Shown: in pieces, positions 15,224-21,564 of the stretch
How the letters are laid out: every line of letters starts with the position of its first letter
Numbering within the stretch: position 1 is the stretch's first letter
Source of the DNA: Planctomycetaceae bacterium
Lineage (GTDB): Bacteria; Planctomycetota; Phycisphaerae; Phycisphaerales; SM1A02
Reading direction: 5' to 3'
NCBI GenBank assembly: GCA_027490145.1
Contig: JAIXYQ010000011.1
Coordinates: 1-37,453 of the forward strand
DNA: 37,453 nt
Notes under the pieces: model-generated
Told to the model about the DNA's origin: nothing
What the model saw: only the letters and a program-made list of their open reading frames with translations
Database searches by the model: none
Translations under genes and position numbers: made by a program

Positions 15224-16669
15224 ATGATGCAATCACCCAAGGTCACGCTGTTCGGAGCCGCGGGTGAGGTCACCGGGTCCTGCACGCTCGTCGAGTCGGC
15301 GTTCTCGCGCGTCCTGGTCGACTTCGGCATGTTCCAGGGCGCTCCCGAGCAGGAGCTGCGCAACGCCGATCCCCCGCCGATCGACTTCACCAAGGTCGAT
15401 GCGGTGGTGCTCACGCACGCGCACGTCGATCACTGCGGTCGACTGGGCATGTTGTCCCGGCTGGGCTTCAACGGGCCGATCATCGTGAGCGATGCCACCG
15501 CCGAGCTCCTGCCGCGCGTGCTGCGCTCGAGCGCCACGCTGCAGTTCGTGCGGGTCGAGGAGCACGGCGCCGGCACGGCCCCGAGCTTCGAGGTGCTGGA
15601 ACCCGCGCACCTCGTGCAGTCGAGCCGCTCACGCGATGTTCCGCCGGTGGTGCTCTTCGGGCATCGTGACGCCGACCGCGTGGCCAAGATGGTGCGGGCC
15701 ATTCCGTGGTCGGCCTGGCACGAGCTTCCGGGCGGCATGCGGGTGCGCCTGCATCACGCATGCCACGTGGTCGGGGCTGCGAGCGTGGAACTGGAGCTCG
15801 AACACGCCGGTACGCGGCGACGCGTGCTGTGCTCGGGCGACATCGGACCCTTCGACAATCCCCTGCTCGCTGCACACCAGTGGCCCGAGCGCGCGCCCGA
15901 CCTGGTGGTGATGGAATGCACCAACGGCCATCGGTCCTTGCGCGAGCAGGATGCCGTGCGGACCTTCGATGCGGTGGTGCACGATGCCGTCGCGAACGGA
16001 CGCCGCCTGCTGTTCCCTGTGTTCGCGCTCGGCCGGGCGCAGCAGCTCCAGCAGCACTTCGCCCGGCTGTCGCGCGAGGGTGCGCTCGATGGGTTCCAGG
16101 TCTACCTCGACAGCGGCATAGCGGTGCACGGGGCCACCGTGCTGGAACGGCATCCGCGGCTCCTGGCGCCCGGGCCGCAGCGCATGATGATGCGTGGCGA
16201 ATCGCCGCTGGAGTTCCCGCAACTGCACCGGCTCACGAGTCGCTCGCAGAGCGAAGACCTCCGCTCGGTCCGTGGTGGATGTGCGATCCTCGCCGGGTCG
16301 GGATTCTGCGATGCAGGCCCCATCGTCCGGCACCTGCTCGACCACCTCGAGGATGAGGGCACGTCGGTGGTCTTCACCGGGTTCCAGCTCGAGGGTTCCC
16401 TTGGCCGTGCGCTGCTCGAGGGAGCAACGCGCGTCCGGGTGAACGGACACGAGCGGCGGGTGCGCTGCCGCATCGAGCGCGTGGAAGGCGTGAGCGGTCA
16501 CGGCGATCGGGAGGACCTGCTGCGTTGGTTCGCCGGGTTCCCGAAGCGACCCCAGCGTGTGGTGCTCAATCACGGCATCGCGGATGCGCGCAGTGGATTC
16601 GGCGCAGCACTGGCCGTCGACGGCACGACCGTGCACACGCCCTCGCTGGGCGAGTCCGTTTCATTCTAA
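15224..16669 (+). CDS. Metallo-beta-lactamase/beta-CASP RNase (CPSF73/YSH1-like)
   Basis: A 481-aa predicted RNA-processing nuclease, cytosolic. The lactamase domain has GEVTGSC, THAHVDHCG (H65, H67, D69, H70), HHACHVVGAAS and SGDIG. The beta-CASP part has FPVFALGRAQQ, YLDSGIA, ILAGSGFCDAGP, FTGFQLEGSLGR, SGHGDREDL and LNHG. The motif that normally reads ES-TYG-x-R is MECTNGHR here, and SAHAD is SGHGD; the zinc-binding residues themselves are kept. Length and order fit the single-polypeptide bacterial/archaeal group. The start at 15224 (or the ATG at 15227) is supported by a TAGCCT hexamer 7 nt upstream. Confidence 0.92.
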   Translation: MMQSPKVTLFGAAGEVTGSCTLVESAFSRVLVDFGMFQGAPEQELRNADPPPIDFTKVDAVVLTHAHVDHCGRLGMLSRLGFNGPIIVSDATAELLPRVLRSSATLQFVRVEEHGAGTAPSFEVLEPAHLVQSSRSRDVPPVVLFGHRDADRVAKMVRAIPWSAWHELPGGMRVRLHHACHVVGAASVELELEHAGTRRRVLCSGDIGPFDNPLLAAHQWPERAPDLVVMECTNGHRSLREQDAVRTFDAVVHDAVANGRRLLFPVFALGRAQQLQQHFARLSREGALDGFQVYLDSGIAVHGATVLERHPRLLAPGPQRMMMRGESPLEFPQLHRLTSRSQSEDLRSVRGGCAILAGSGFCDAGPIVRHLLDHLEDEGTSVVFTGFQLEGSLGRALLEGATRVRVNGHERRVRCRIERVEGVSGHGDREDLLRWFAGFPKRPQRVVLNHGIADARSGFGAALAVDGTTVHTPSLGESVSF

Positions 16670-16690
16670 AAAGCGCTCGGTGATCGAACG

Positions 16691-17035
16691 TCAGGGTTCG
16701 ATCGCGAACAGCCGCGTGAAGCCCATGCGCTGGAGCAGTTGCTGGTACTCGGGCTTGGGTCCGCGGATCGTCAGCGGCAGCGCACCATCCTTGCAGAGTC
16801 GGTAGAGCAGCAGCAGCGCCTCGAATCCGCTGCTGCACATGGCAGTGACCGCACCAACCTCCAGGACCACCGTGCCGAGCTCCTTCGGCCGCCGCTTCAT
16901 GGCCTGTTCGATGTCACTGCGCAGGACCGTGGCAAGGTCGCTGTCGATCACGCTGGGGACCACGATGAGCACGTACGTCGTCCCGTCGCGTCGGACGAGG
17001 ATGGTTGGATCAGTCGGTCGCATCGAGCCCATCAT
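16691..17035 (-). CDS. STAS-domain protein (anti-sigma factor antagonist-like)
   Basis: A 114-aa single STAS domain: TTYVLIVVPSVIDSDLATVLRSDI, then GTVVLEVGAVTAMCSSGFEALLLLYRLCKDGALPLTIRG with the serine pair MCSSGF at the position usually phosphorylated in SpoIIAA/RsbV relatives. No cognate kinase or phosphatase is nearby. Three possible ATGs exist (17035, 17032, 17023) and none has a good ribosome-binding site. The gene is convergent with the beta-CASP gene (21 bp) and divergent from parB across 134 bp containing an inverted repeat. Confidence 0.8.
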   Translation of the reverse strand: MMGSMRPTDPTILVRRDGTTYVLIVVPSVIDSDLATVLRSDIEQAMKRRPKELGTVVLEVGAVTAMCSSGFEALLLLYRLCKDGALPLTIRGPKPEYQQLLQRMGFTRLFAIEP

Positions 17036-17046
17036 CGGCGTGATGC

Positions 17047-17114
17047 GGCTGCGTAGGTGGGAATTCACCGCCACAAAAGGTCTTATAACAGAACTGTGGC
17101 GAATTCGCGCAGCC
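17047..17114. promoter_or_regulatory. Long interrupted inverted repeat bracketing the parB/STAS -10 region
   Basis: From the outside in, GGCTGCG (17047-17053) pairs with CGCAGCC (17108-17114), GAATTC (17061-17066) with GAATTC (17101-17106), and GCCACA (17070-17075) with TGTGGC (17095-17100). That gives 19 paired bases with unequal bulges around a 19-nt AT-rich centre. GCGAATTCGC (17099-17108) is itself a perfect palindrome. It may be an operator for autoregulation or a transcript hairpin. No other gene or site is seen in 17036-17169. Confidence 0.55.
17082..17089. promoter_or_regulatory. Symmetrical -10-like sequence CTTATAAC
   Basis: It reads TATAAC towards parB and TATAAG towards the STAS gene, so it could serve both directions. 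It is at the centre of the inverted repeat. A GAATTC 17 bp upstream on the parB side is a poor -35 match. Confidence 0.4.
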
Positions 17115-17169
17115 ACGTTTAGGAGGCGTGGCGCGCACCGCTACATTCCCGGCCTGCAAGGAGGCACAC

Positions 17170-18366
17170 ATGTCGATTGAAGGTGGAGATCGTGCGCCGA
17201 AGATGGCGCGAAAGCTCGGTCGTGGCTTGGGAAATCTTATTCCGGTCCCGTTGCCGCCCAAGGCCCCCGACACGCCTGTCTCGGCTGCCCCTAGTGCGTC
17301 GGTCGAGGGTTCACGCCCGGCTGAGGCTGCGCGTTCCACGGGGAACATCGCTGTTGCTCCACGGGCCGCGGCAGCTGCGCCGGCTCCCTCCCGTCCGGTT
17401 CCTAGTTCCATGCCCCATGTCGCCTCGGTGCCAAGCGGGGCTTCGGCGGCGTCGAGCGCCGCGTCAGGGCGCCAGAGCACCGTGCCGGCGGTGTCTGCTG
17501 TTCAAGGGCTGACGCCAGCCGTTGCTGCGTCGGACGCGGCCCGCCAGCAGCCCGAGCCCGGCACGTCGTACCGAGTGGTGTCCATTGCATCGATCACCCG
17601 GAATCCCTGGCAGCCGCGCGAGATGTTCCACGAGGAACAAATCCGGGAGCTGGCACAGTCCATCGAGTCCGCCGGCCTGATGCAGCCCCTGGTTGTGCGG
17701 GCGAAAGGCAAGGGCTTTGAACTCATCGCTGGCGAACGGCGCCTTCGCGCTCTGACGTTCCTGAAGCGGACGGAAGCCCCTGTCGTTGTTCACGACGTTG
17801 ACGATCAGATCGCAGCGGAATGGGCCCTCATCGAGAACCTCCAGCGTGAAGACCTGAATCCCATGGAACGCGCCACAGCCATGCAGCGGCTCGTCCAGGA
17901 GTTCAATCTGACGCATGAGGAGCTGGCTGACCGGCTTGGTCTCAAGCGAGCATCGGTGACTAACATACTGTCGCTCAATCACTTAGATGCGAAGACCGCC
18001 TCCCTGGTTCGGTCGGGATCGCTCTCGGCTGGCCACGCAAAGTGCCTGCTCAGCGTTGACTCCATGCCTGACCGACTGCGCCTGGCTGAAGCCTGCGTGA
18101 AGGAGGCCTGGCCGGTGCGGAAGCTTGAGCAGGAGGCAAAGCGTACGCGCGAACGTTCCACGGGGAACAGTCGCTTGCCCGTCACCCGCAGCATCAGTGC
18201 GCATGTGGCTGACTTGGAACGTCAGCTCACCGAACACCTTGGAACCAAGGTCACCATCCAGATGGGACGGAAGCCCAACACGGGTCGAGTGGTCCTTCAG
18301 TTCTACTCCAATGCCCAGTTTGATGGCCTCCTCCAGGCTATGAACTTCTCGAACGACGGGTTATAA
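17170..18366 (+). CDS. parB: Chromosome partitioning protein ParB
   Basis: DNA-binding CTPase that loads at parS and spreads to organise and segregate the origin region. The ATG at 17170 has AAGGAGG 5 nt upstream and is preferred to the GTG at 17128. The N-terminus has the LGRGLGNLIP motif of chromosomal ParBs, where ParA contacts. A Pro/Ala/Ser linker (~27-130) follows, then the ParB/Spo0J domain from ~131: NPWQPREMFHEEQ, CTP-binding AGERRLRAL (G188-E189-R190-R191), ENLQREDLNPMERA (from 223), the HTH LTHEELADRLGLKRASVTNIL (from ~246) and a C-terminal dimerisation domain. The product is 398 aa. No parA lies in the window. Third positions are AT-richer than in neighbours: in 17926-18021, 11 of 32 codons end in A or T, including ATA and TTA, against 3 of 35 in xylA at 20862-20966. 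Confidence 0.95.
   Translation: MSIEGGDRAPKMARKLGRGLGNLIPVPLPPKAPDTPVSAAPSASVEGSRPAEAARSTGNIAVAPRAAAAAPAPSRPVPSSMPHVASVPSGASAASSAASGRQSTVPAVSAVQGLTPAVAASDAARQQPEPGTSYRVVSIASITRNPWQPREMFHEEQIRELAQSIESAGLMQPLVVRAKGKGFELIAGERRLRALTFLKRTEAPVVVHDVDDQIAAEWALIENLQREDLNPMERATAMQRLVQEFNLTHEELADRLGLKRASVTNILSLNHLDAKTASLVRSGSLSAGHAKCLLSVDSMPDRLRLAEACVKEAWPVRKLEQEAKRTRERSTGNSRLPVTRSISAHVADLERQLTEHLGTKVTIQMGRKPNTGRVVLQFYSNAQFDGLLQAMNFSNDGL
17333..17346. promoter_or_regulatory. parS-like site 1 inside parB
   Basis: GTTCCACGGGGAAC differs at one position from the perfect palindrome GTTCCACGTGGAAC, a close relative of the universal parS core GTTTCACGTGAAAC. It encodes part of the linker, where amino-acid constraint should be weak. 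Confidence 0.65.
17625..17638. promoter_or_regulatory. parS-like site 2 inside parB
   Basis: GTTCCACGAGGAAC, with flanking T and A extending the palindrome to 16 bp. It differs from the other two sites only at the ninth base. It encodes the FHEEQ segment at the start of the ParB domain. Confidence 0.65.
18155..18168. promoter_or_regulatory. parS-like site 3 inside parB
   Basis: GTTCCACGGGGAAC, identical to site 1 although it lies in an unrelated part of the gene. I saw no other copy of this 14-mer outside parB. Confidence 0.65.
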
Positions 18367-18556
18367 GACGTTATGGGTCGTCCGGAACCACCGTGTGGCC
18401 TTCGCGAGCTCGCCCGCGTCGCGTTGGCTCGGCAGAGGGATTGCGCAGGCTGGCGGTGACAGGGCAGGGGTGCGTCCACCGATCGGCCGGTTGCCGTTCG
18501 GTGGTGCGTGGACATAGCGTCTGCGGGTCCGTACCCCACGACACCAGGAGGTCCTC
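18367..18556. other. Intergenic region between parB and the YceI gene
   Basis: GTTATAAGAC at 18360-18369, spanning the parB stop, is the reverse complement of GTCTTATAAC at 17080-17089 upstream of parB. A hairpin with a 7-bp stem (CCACCGA 18476-18482, TCGGTGG 18498-18504) overlaps the -35 of the YceI promoter, and an alternative GTCCAC/GTGGAC pairing (18474-18479, 18508-18513) encloses it. No gene is seen. Confidence 0.45.
18491..18520 (+). promoter_or_regulatory. Candidate promoter of the YceI gene
   Basis: TTGCCG (18491-18496) and TAGCGT (18515-18520) are 18 bp apart and give a leader of about 30 nt that carries AGGAGG. Confidence 0.4.
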
Positions 18557-19177
18557 ATGATGCTTCGCTCGATCGTTGCCGCCCTTGCCTTGGCCATTGG
18601 CTCCCTCGCCGTCACCGCTGCGGTCGAACCGCCGCCGGAGGGCGTGGCCTACACCATCGATGGCGTGCATTCGAAGGCACTCTTCCGCGTGCAGCACCTT
18701 GGCGCCGGGCGATTCTGGGGACGGTTCAACGACGTGTCCGGCAAGGTCATGTTTGACCGAGGTGTCGAAATTCGAATGGATGTCGCGATCCGGACCGAGA
18801 GCGTCGACAGCGGCAACAAGGACCTCGACAAGCACCTGATGAGCCCGGACTTCTTCAACGCGAAGGAACCTTCCTGCGCCACGATGTCGTTCAAGTCGAC
18901 CGGATGCTCGATGGGCGACAAGGGCATCTACATGGTGACCGGTGACCTCACGATCCACGGCGTCACCAAGCAGGTCACGGTGCCCGTCGAGTTCACGGGT
19001 GCAGCGGACATGGGACGTGGCGCGCGCGCGGGCTTCGAGACGACCTTCACCATCAAGCGCAGCGAGTACGGCATGAACTGGGGCGTCGAGAAGGGCATGC
19101 TCGGCGACGAGGTGCGCATCACGGTGGCGCTCGAAGGCGTCGAGGACAAGGCCGACGAAGCGGGCGGCAAGAAGTGA
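18557..19177 (+). CDS. YceI-family periplasmic lipid-binding protein
   Basis: A 206-aa protein with a signal peptide (about residues 1-22) and a YceI lipocalin-like barrel: YTIDGVHSKALFRVQHLGAG, FNDVSGKVMFDRG, a DLDKHLMSPDFFNAKEP motif, GDLTIHGVTKQVTVPVEF, and FTIKRSEYGMNWG near the end. Family members bind isoprenoid or amphiphilic lipids in a hydrophobic tunnel in the periplasm; many are stress-induced. AGGAGG at 18546-18551 with a 5-nt spacer fixes the ATG at 18557. The tail is charged and lysine-rich (VEDKADEAGGKK). Monocistronic by position. Confidence 0.93.
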   Translation: MMLRSIVAALALAIGSLAVTAAVEPPPEGVAYTIDGVHSKALFRVQHLGAGRFWGRFNDVSGKVMFDRGVEIRMDVAIRTESVDSGNKDLDKHLMSPDFFNAKEPSCATMSFKSTGCSMGDKGIYMVTGDLTIHGVTKQVTVPVEFTGAADMGRGARAGFETTFTIKRSEYGMNWGVEKGMLGDEVRITVALEGVEDKADEAGGKK

Positions 19178-19180
19178 GCC

Positions 19181-19340
19181 CCGCGTCGGTGCCGAGTGCG
19201 GTCCGCATGATCGCCTCGCTCGATCGGACGGGTACCACATGCTGACGATGCTGCTCGTATCCGCGTCGGTGCCGAGTGCGGTCCGCATCATCGCCACGCC
19301 CAATCGGATGGGCACCTCATGGTGACCTTGGTGCTCGTGT
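19181..19340 (+). repeat. Two-unit 80-bp tandem duplication covering the start of the membrane protein gene
   Basis: Units 19181-19260 and 19261-19340 are the same length, match at 68 of 80 positions, and place ATG codons exactly 80 bp apart (19239 and 19319). The sequence after 19340 starts like a third unit (CCGTTGCGGTGCCGATGCTG against CCGCGTCGGTGCCGAGTGCG). So the duplicated segment is the translation-start region plus the first codons of the gene. No other gene lies in 19178-19318 apart from the short ORF below. Confidence 0.85.
19239..19325 (+). CDS. Short upstream ORF created by the 80-bp duplication
   Basis: 28 codons (MLTMLLVSASVPSAVRII..., ending in TGA at 19323-19325). The first residues mirror the true N-terminus of the next gene ([18 protein letters not shown]). 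Its stop codon overlaps the start of that gene by a few bases, so ribosomes could be passed on. It may be a decayed first copy or a coupling leader; expression is unproven. Confidence 0.4.
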   Translation: MLTMLLVSASVPSAVRIIATPNRMGTSW

Positions 19341-20242
19341 CCGTTGCGGTGCCGATGCTGGTCGGCGTCGTGCTGTTCCTCCTCCCGAGGATGCCGTGGA
19401 TCGCGGTCGGTCCGCACGTGCATCAGGGGCGCCGCGCCGTTCCCGGCACGGCCGCACTGTCGGTCGGTGCCACGTTGGCGTTGTCGGTCTGGCTCCAGGA
19501 AGGCACCATGGCACCTTGGGCCCAATGGCACACCGTTCCCTTCGTGATCGGTGCGTTCTCCATCCTCAGCCTGGTGCGGGGATCGCACGAGCGGCCGGTC
19601 GATGGCATCGTCGGTTGTTTCTTCGCACCCTTCATGGCCGTGGTCGCGTCGGTGCTGGTCTTCGCCATGCGATTCCCGGGGTGGAGCGCGGGTGATCGCG
19701 CACTTGCCGCGCTCGCTGCACTGCCACTGGCCTTCACGCTGTGCCCGTCGATCGGCGCGGCGCCTGCGACCACGGCGATCATCTGCGCGGTGTCCTGTGG
19801 ATCGATGGCCTCGCTCTGCCTGGCCAGCGGCTTCGCCAAGCTCGCGCTCGCGTTGGCAGCCGTCTCCGCGTTGATGCTCGCGATGTCGTCGGCATGCCGA
19901 TGGAACCCGCGTCTCTCACCCGGCGTCGGCGTGGCCATGCTGTCGGCTGCCTTGCTCGTGGGCAGCGCAGCGTCCGGTCAGGCGCACGACTACGCCACCT
20001 TCGCGCCGCATTGGTGGTGGGTGGTGGCGCTCTCGCCGCTCGCACCGGTCATCACGGTTCCCCTGGTGGGCCGTGCCTCGTCGAGCACCACGGCGGCGGT
20101 GACCAAGGTGGTGGTGGTCGTGCTCGTGTGTGCCGTCGCCGTCATCAGCGCGTGGGGCGCCAAGCGTGCAGCCGGCGAGCCGGTCGCCACGGGCGGGCCG
20201 TGCACCGAAGCCTGCTTCGTGCGACACTCCGCGCATGGCTGA
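19319..20242 (+). CDS. Polytopic membrane protein of unknown function
   Basis: A 307-aa protein with about nine to ten hydrophobic helices, starting with [20 protein letters not shown] and ending with [17 protein letters not shown] before a short tail. No family or active-site motif recognised. Its stop lies 8 bp inside the xylose isomerase gene (20235-20242), so the two are coupled. The N-terminus lies within the second unit of the tandem duplication, which makes the true start less certain. By context it might be a transporter-like partner of sugar metabolism, but nothing in the protein shows this. Confidence 0.75.
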   Translation: MVTLVLVSVAVPMLVGVVLFLLPRMPWIAVGPHVHQGRRAVPGTAALSVGATLALSVWLQEGTMAPWAQWHTVPFVIGAFSILSLVRGSHERPVDGIVGCFFAPFMAVVASVLVFAMRFPGWSAGDRALAALAALPLAFTLCPSIGAAPATTAIICAVSCGSMASLCLASGFAKLALALAAVSALMLAMSSACRWNPRLSPGVGVAMLSAALLVGSAASGQAHDYATFAPHWWWVVALSPLAPVITVPLVGRASSSTTAAVTKVVVVVLVCAVAVISAWGAKRAAGEPVATGGPCTEACFVRHSAHG

Positions 20243-21560
20243 CTTCTTCGCCGGCGTCCCGTCGATTGCCTTCAAGGGCCCGGACTGCGACGATCCGTTC
20301 GCGCTGCGCCAGTACGACGCGTCGGCCAAGGTGGAGGGTCGCTCCATGCGCGACCATCTCCGGTTCGCCAGCTGCTACTGGCACACCATGCGCAACGGCC
20401 TCTCGGATCCGTTCGGTGCACCGACGGCGGTCATGCCGTGGGACGACGGCAGCGACACGCTCGACAACGCCATGCGACGGGTCGATGCGTTCGGCGAGTT
20501 CCTCTCCAGGACGGGCATCGGTCTTTGGTGCTTCCACGATCGCGACGTCGCACCCGAGCGCGACACGCTCGCCGCGACGGAGCGCGACCTGCACGCGGTC
20601 GTCGATCGGTTGGAGTCGATGCAGCGCGCGACGGGTGCACGGCTCCTCTGGGGGACCGCGTGCCTCTTCAGCCATCCGCGCTACATGCATGGTGCCGCCA
20701 CGAGTCCCGATGTGCGCGTGTTCCTGCACGCCGCCGCGCAGGTCCGGGTGGCGATGGAGGCCACGATGCGCCTGGGTGGGCAGGGCTACGTCTTCTGGGG
20801 TGGCCGCGAGGGCTACACCACGCTGCTCAACACCGACCTCCGCCGCGAGCGGGAACAACTGGCCGCGTTCCTGCACCTGGCCGTCGAGCACGCCCGCTCG
20901 ATCGGATTCACCGGGCAGCTCTACATCGAACCCAAGCCGCACGAGCCCTCGACCCATCAGTACGACAGCGATGTCGAGGCCACGCTGAACTTCCTCCGCG
21001 AGTTCGGCCTCATCGACCACGTGAAGCTCAACATCGAGACCAATCACGCGACGCTGGCCGGCCATTCGATGGAACACGAGCTCCGCGCCGCGATCGCCGC
21101 GGGTGCACTCGGCTCGATCGACGCGAACATGGGAACCCCGGGGCTCGGATGGGACACCGACCGGTTCCCCACCGACATCGCGCTGACGTCACAGGTCATG
21201 CTGGCCGTGCTCGACATGGGTGGGTTCACCACCGGCGGCCTCAACTTCGACGCCAAGCGCCGCCGGGAGAGCTTCACGCCGGCCGACCTGGTGATCGCAC
21301 ACCTTGCGGGCATGGATGCCTTCGCCGCGGGGCTGAAGGTCGCGGCTGCCCTCCGCGCCGACGGTCGGCTCGCGGCCTTCGTGCGCGACCGGTACGCGAG
21401 TTGGCAGGGGGATCTTGGTCGGCGCATCCTGTCGAGGGGCGTGAACCTTGCCGAGCTCCATCGCCTGGCGCACGAGTCAGGGCCGGTCGAGCCCGTGAGC
21501 GGCCGGCAGGAGATGCTCGAGGACATCGTGAACCAGGTCACCATCCGCGCACTACGGTGA
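20235..21560 (+). CDS. xylA: Xylose isomerase
   Basis: Converts D-xylose to D-xylulose (and glucose to fructose) using two divalent metals, in the cytosol. Signatures are CFHDRD (catalytic His and Asp), [40 protein letters not shown] and SIDANMG...[10 protein letters not shown]. The 441 aa length matches the long (class II) group. [17 protein letters not shown] is the usual start. It is translated from within the end of the membrane protein gene and is followed after 4 bp by the GAP1-N2-like gene. No xylulokinase is nearby. Confidence 0.96.
   Translation: MADFFAGVPSIAFKGPDCDDPFALRQYDASAKVEGRSMRDHLRFASCYWHTMRNGLSDPFGAPTAVMPWDDGSDTLDNAMRRVDAFGEFLSRTGIGLWCFHDRDVAPERDTLAATERDLHAVVDRLESMQRATGARLLWGTACLFSHPRYMHGAATSPDVRVFLHAAAQVRVAMEATMRLGGQGYVFWGGREGYTTLLNTDLRREREQLAAFLHLAVEHARSIGFTGQLYIEPKPHEPSTHQYDSDVEATLNFLREFGLIDHVKLNIETNHATLAGHSMEHELRAAIAAGALGSIDANMGTPGLGWDTDRFPTDIALTSQVMLAVLDMGGFTTGGLNFDAKRRRESFTPADLVIAHLAGMDAFAAGLKVAAALRADGRLAAFVRDRYASWQGDLGRRILSRGVNLAELHRLAHESGPVEPVSGRQEMLEDIVNQVTIRALR
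21553..21558 (+). promoter_or_regulatory. -10 element before the GAP1-N2-like gene, inside the end of xylA
   Basis: TACGGT ends 6 nt before the ATG at 21565 and contains the last codons of xylA. It would permit a separate leaderless transcript for the two-gene module. Confidence 0.35.
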
Positions 21561-21564
21561 CTCC

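Noticed and set aside
17036..17169. Replication origin next to parB
   Set aside because: The region is AT-richer and has inverted repeats, but no DnaA-box-like TTATCCACA series was found, and dnaA, gyrB and recF are absent.
17128..17169. GTG at 17128 as the parB start
   Set aside because: An AGGAGG nearly abuts it, too close to serve it, while ATG at 17170 has AAGGAGG at ideal spacing and gives the normal ParB N-terminus.
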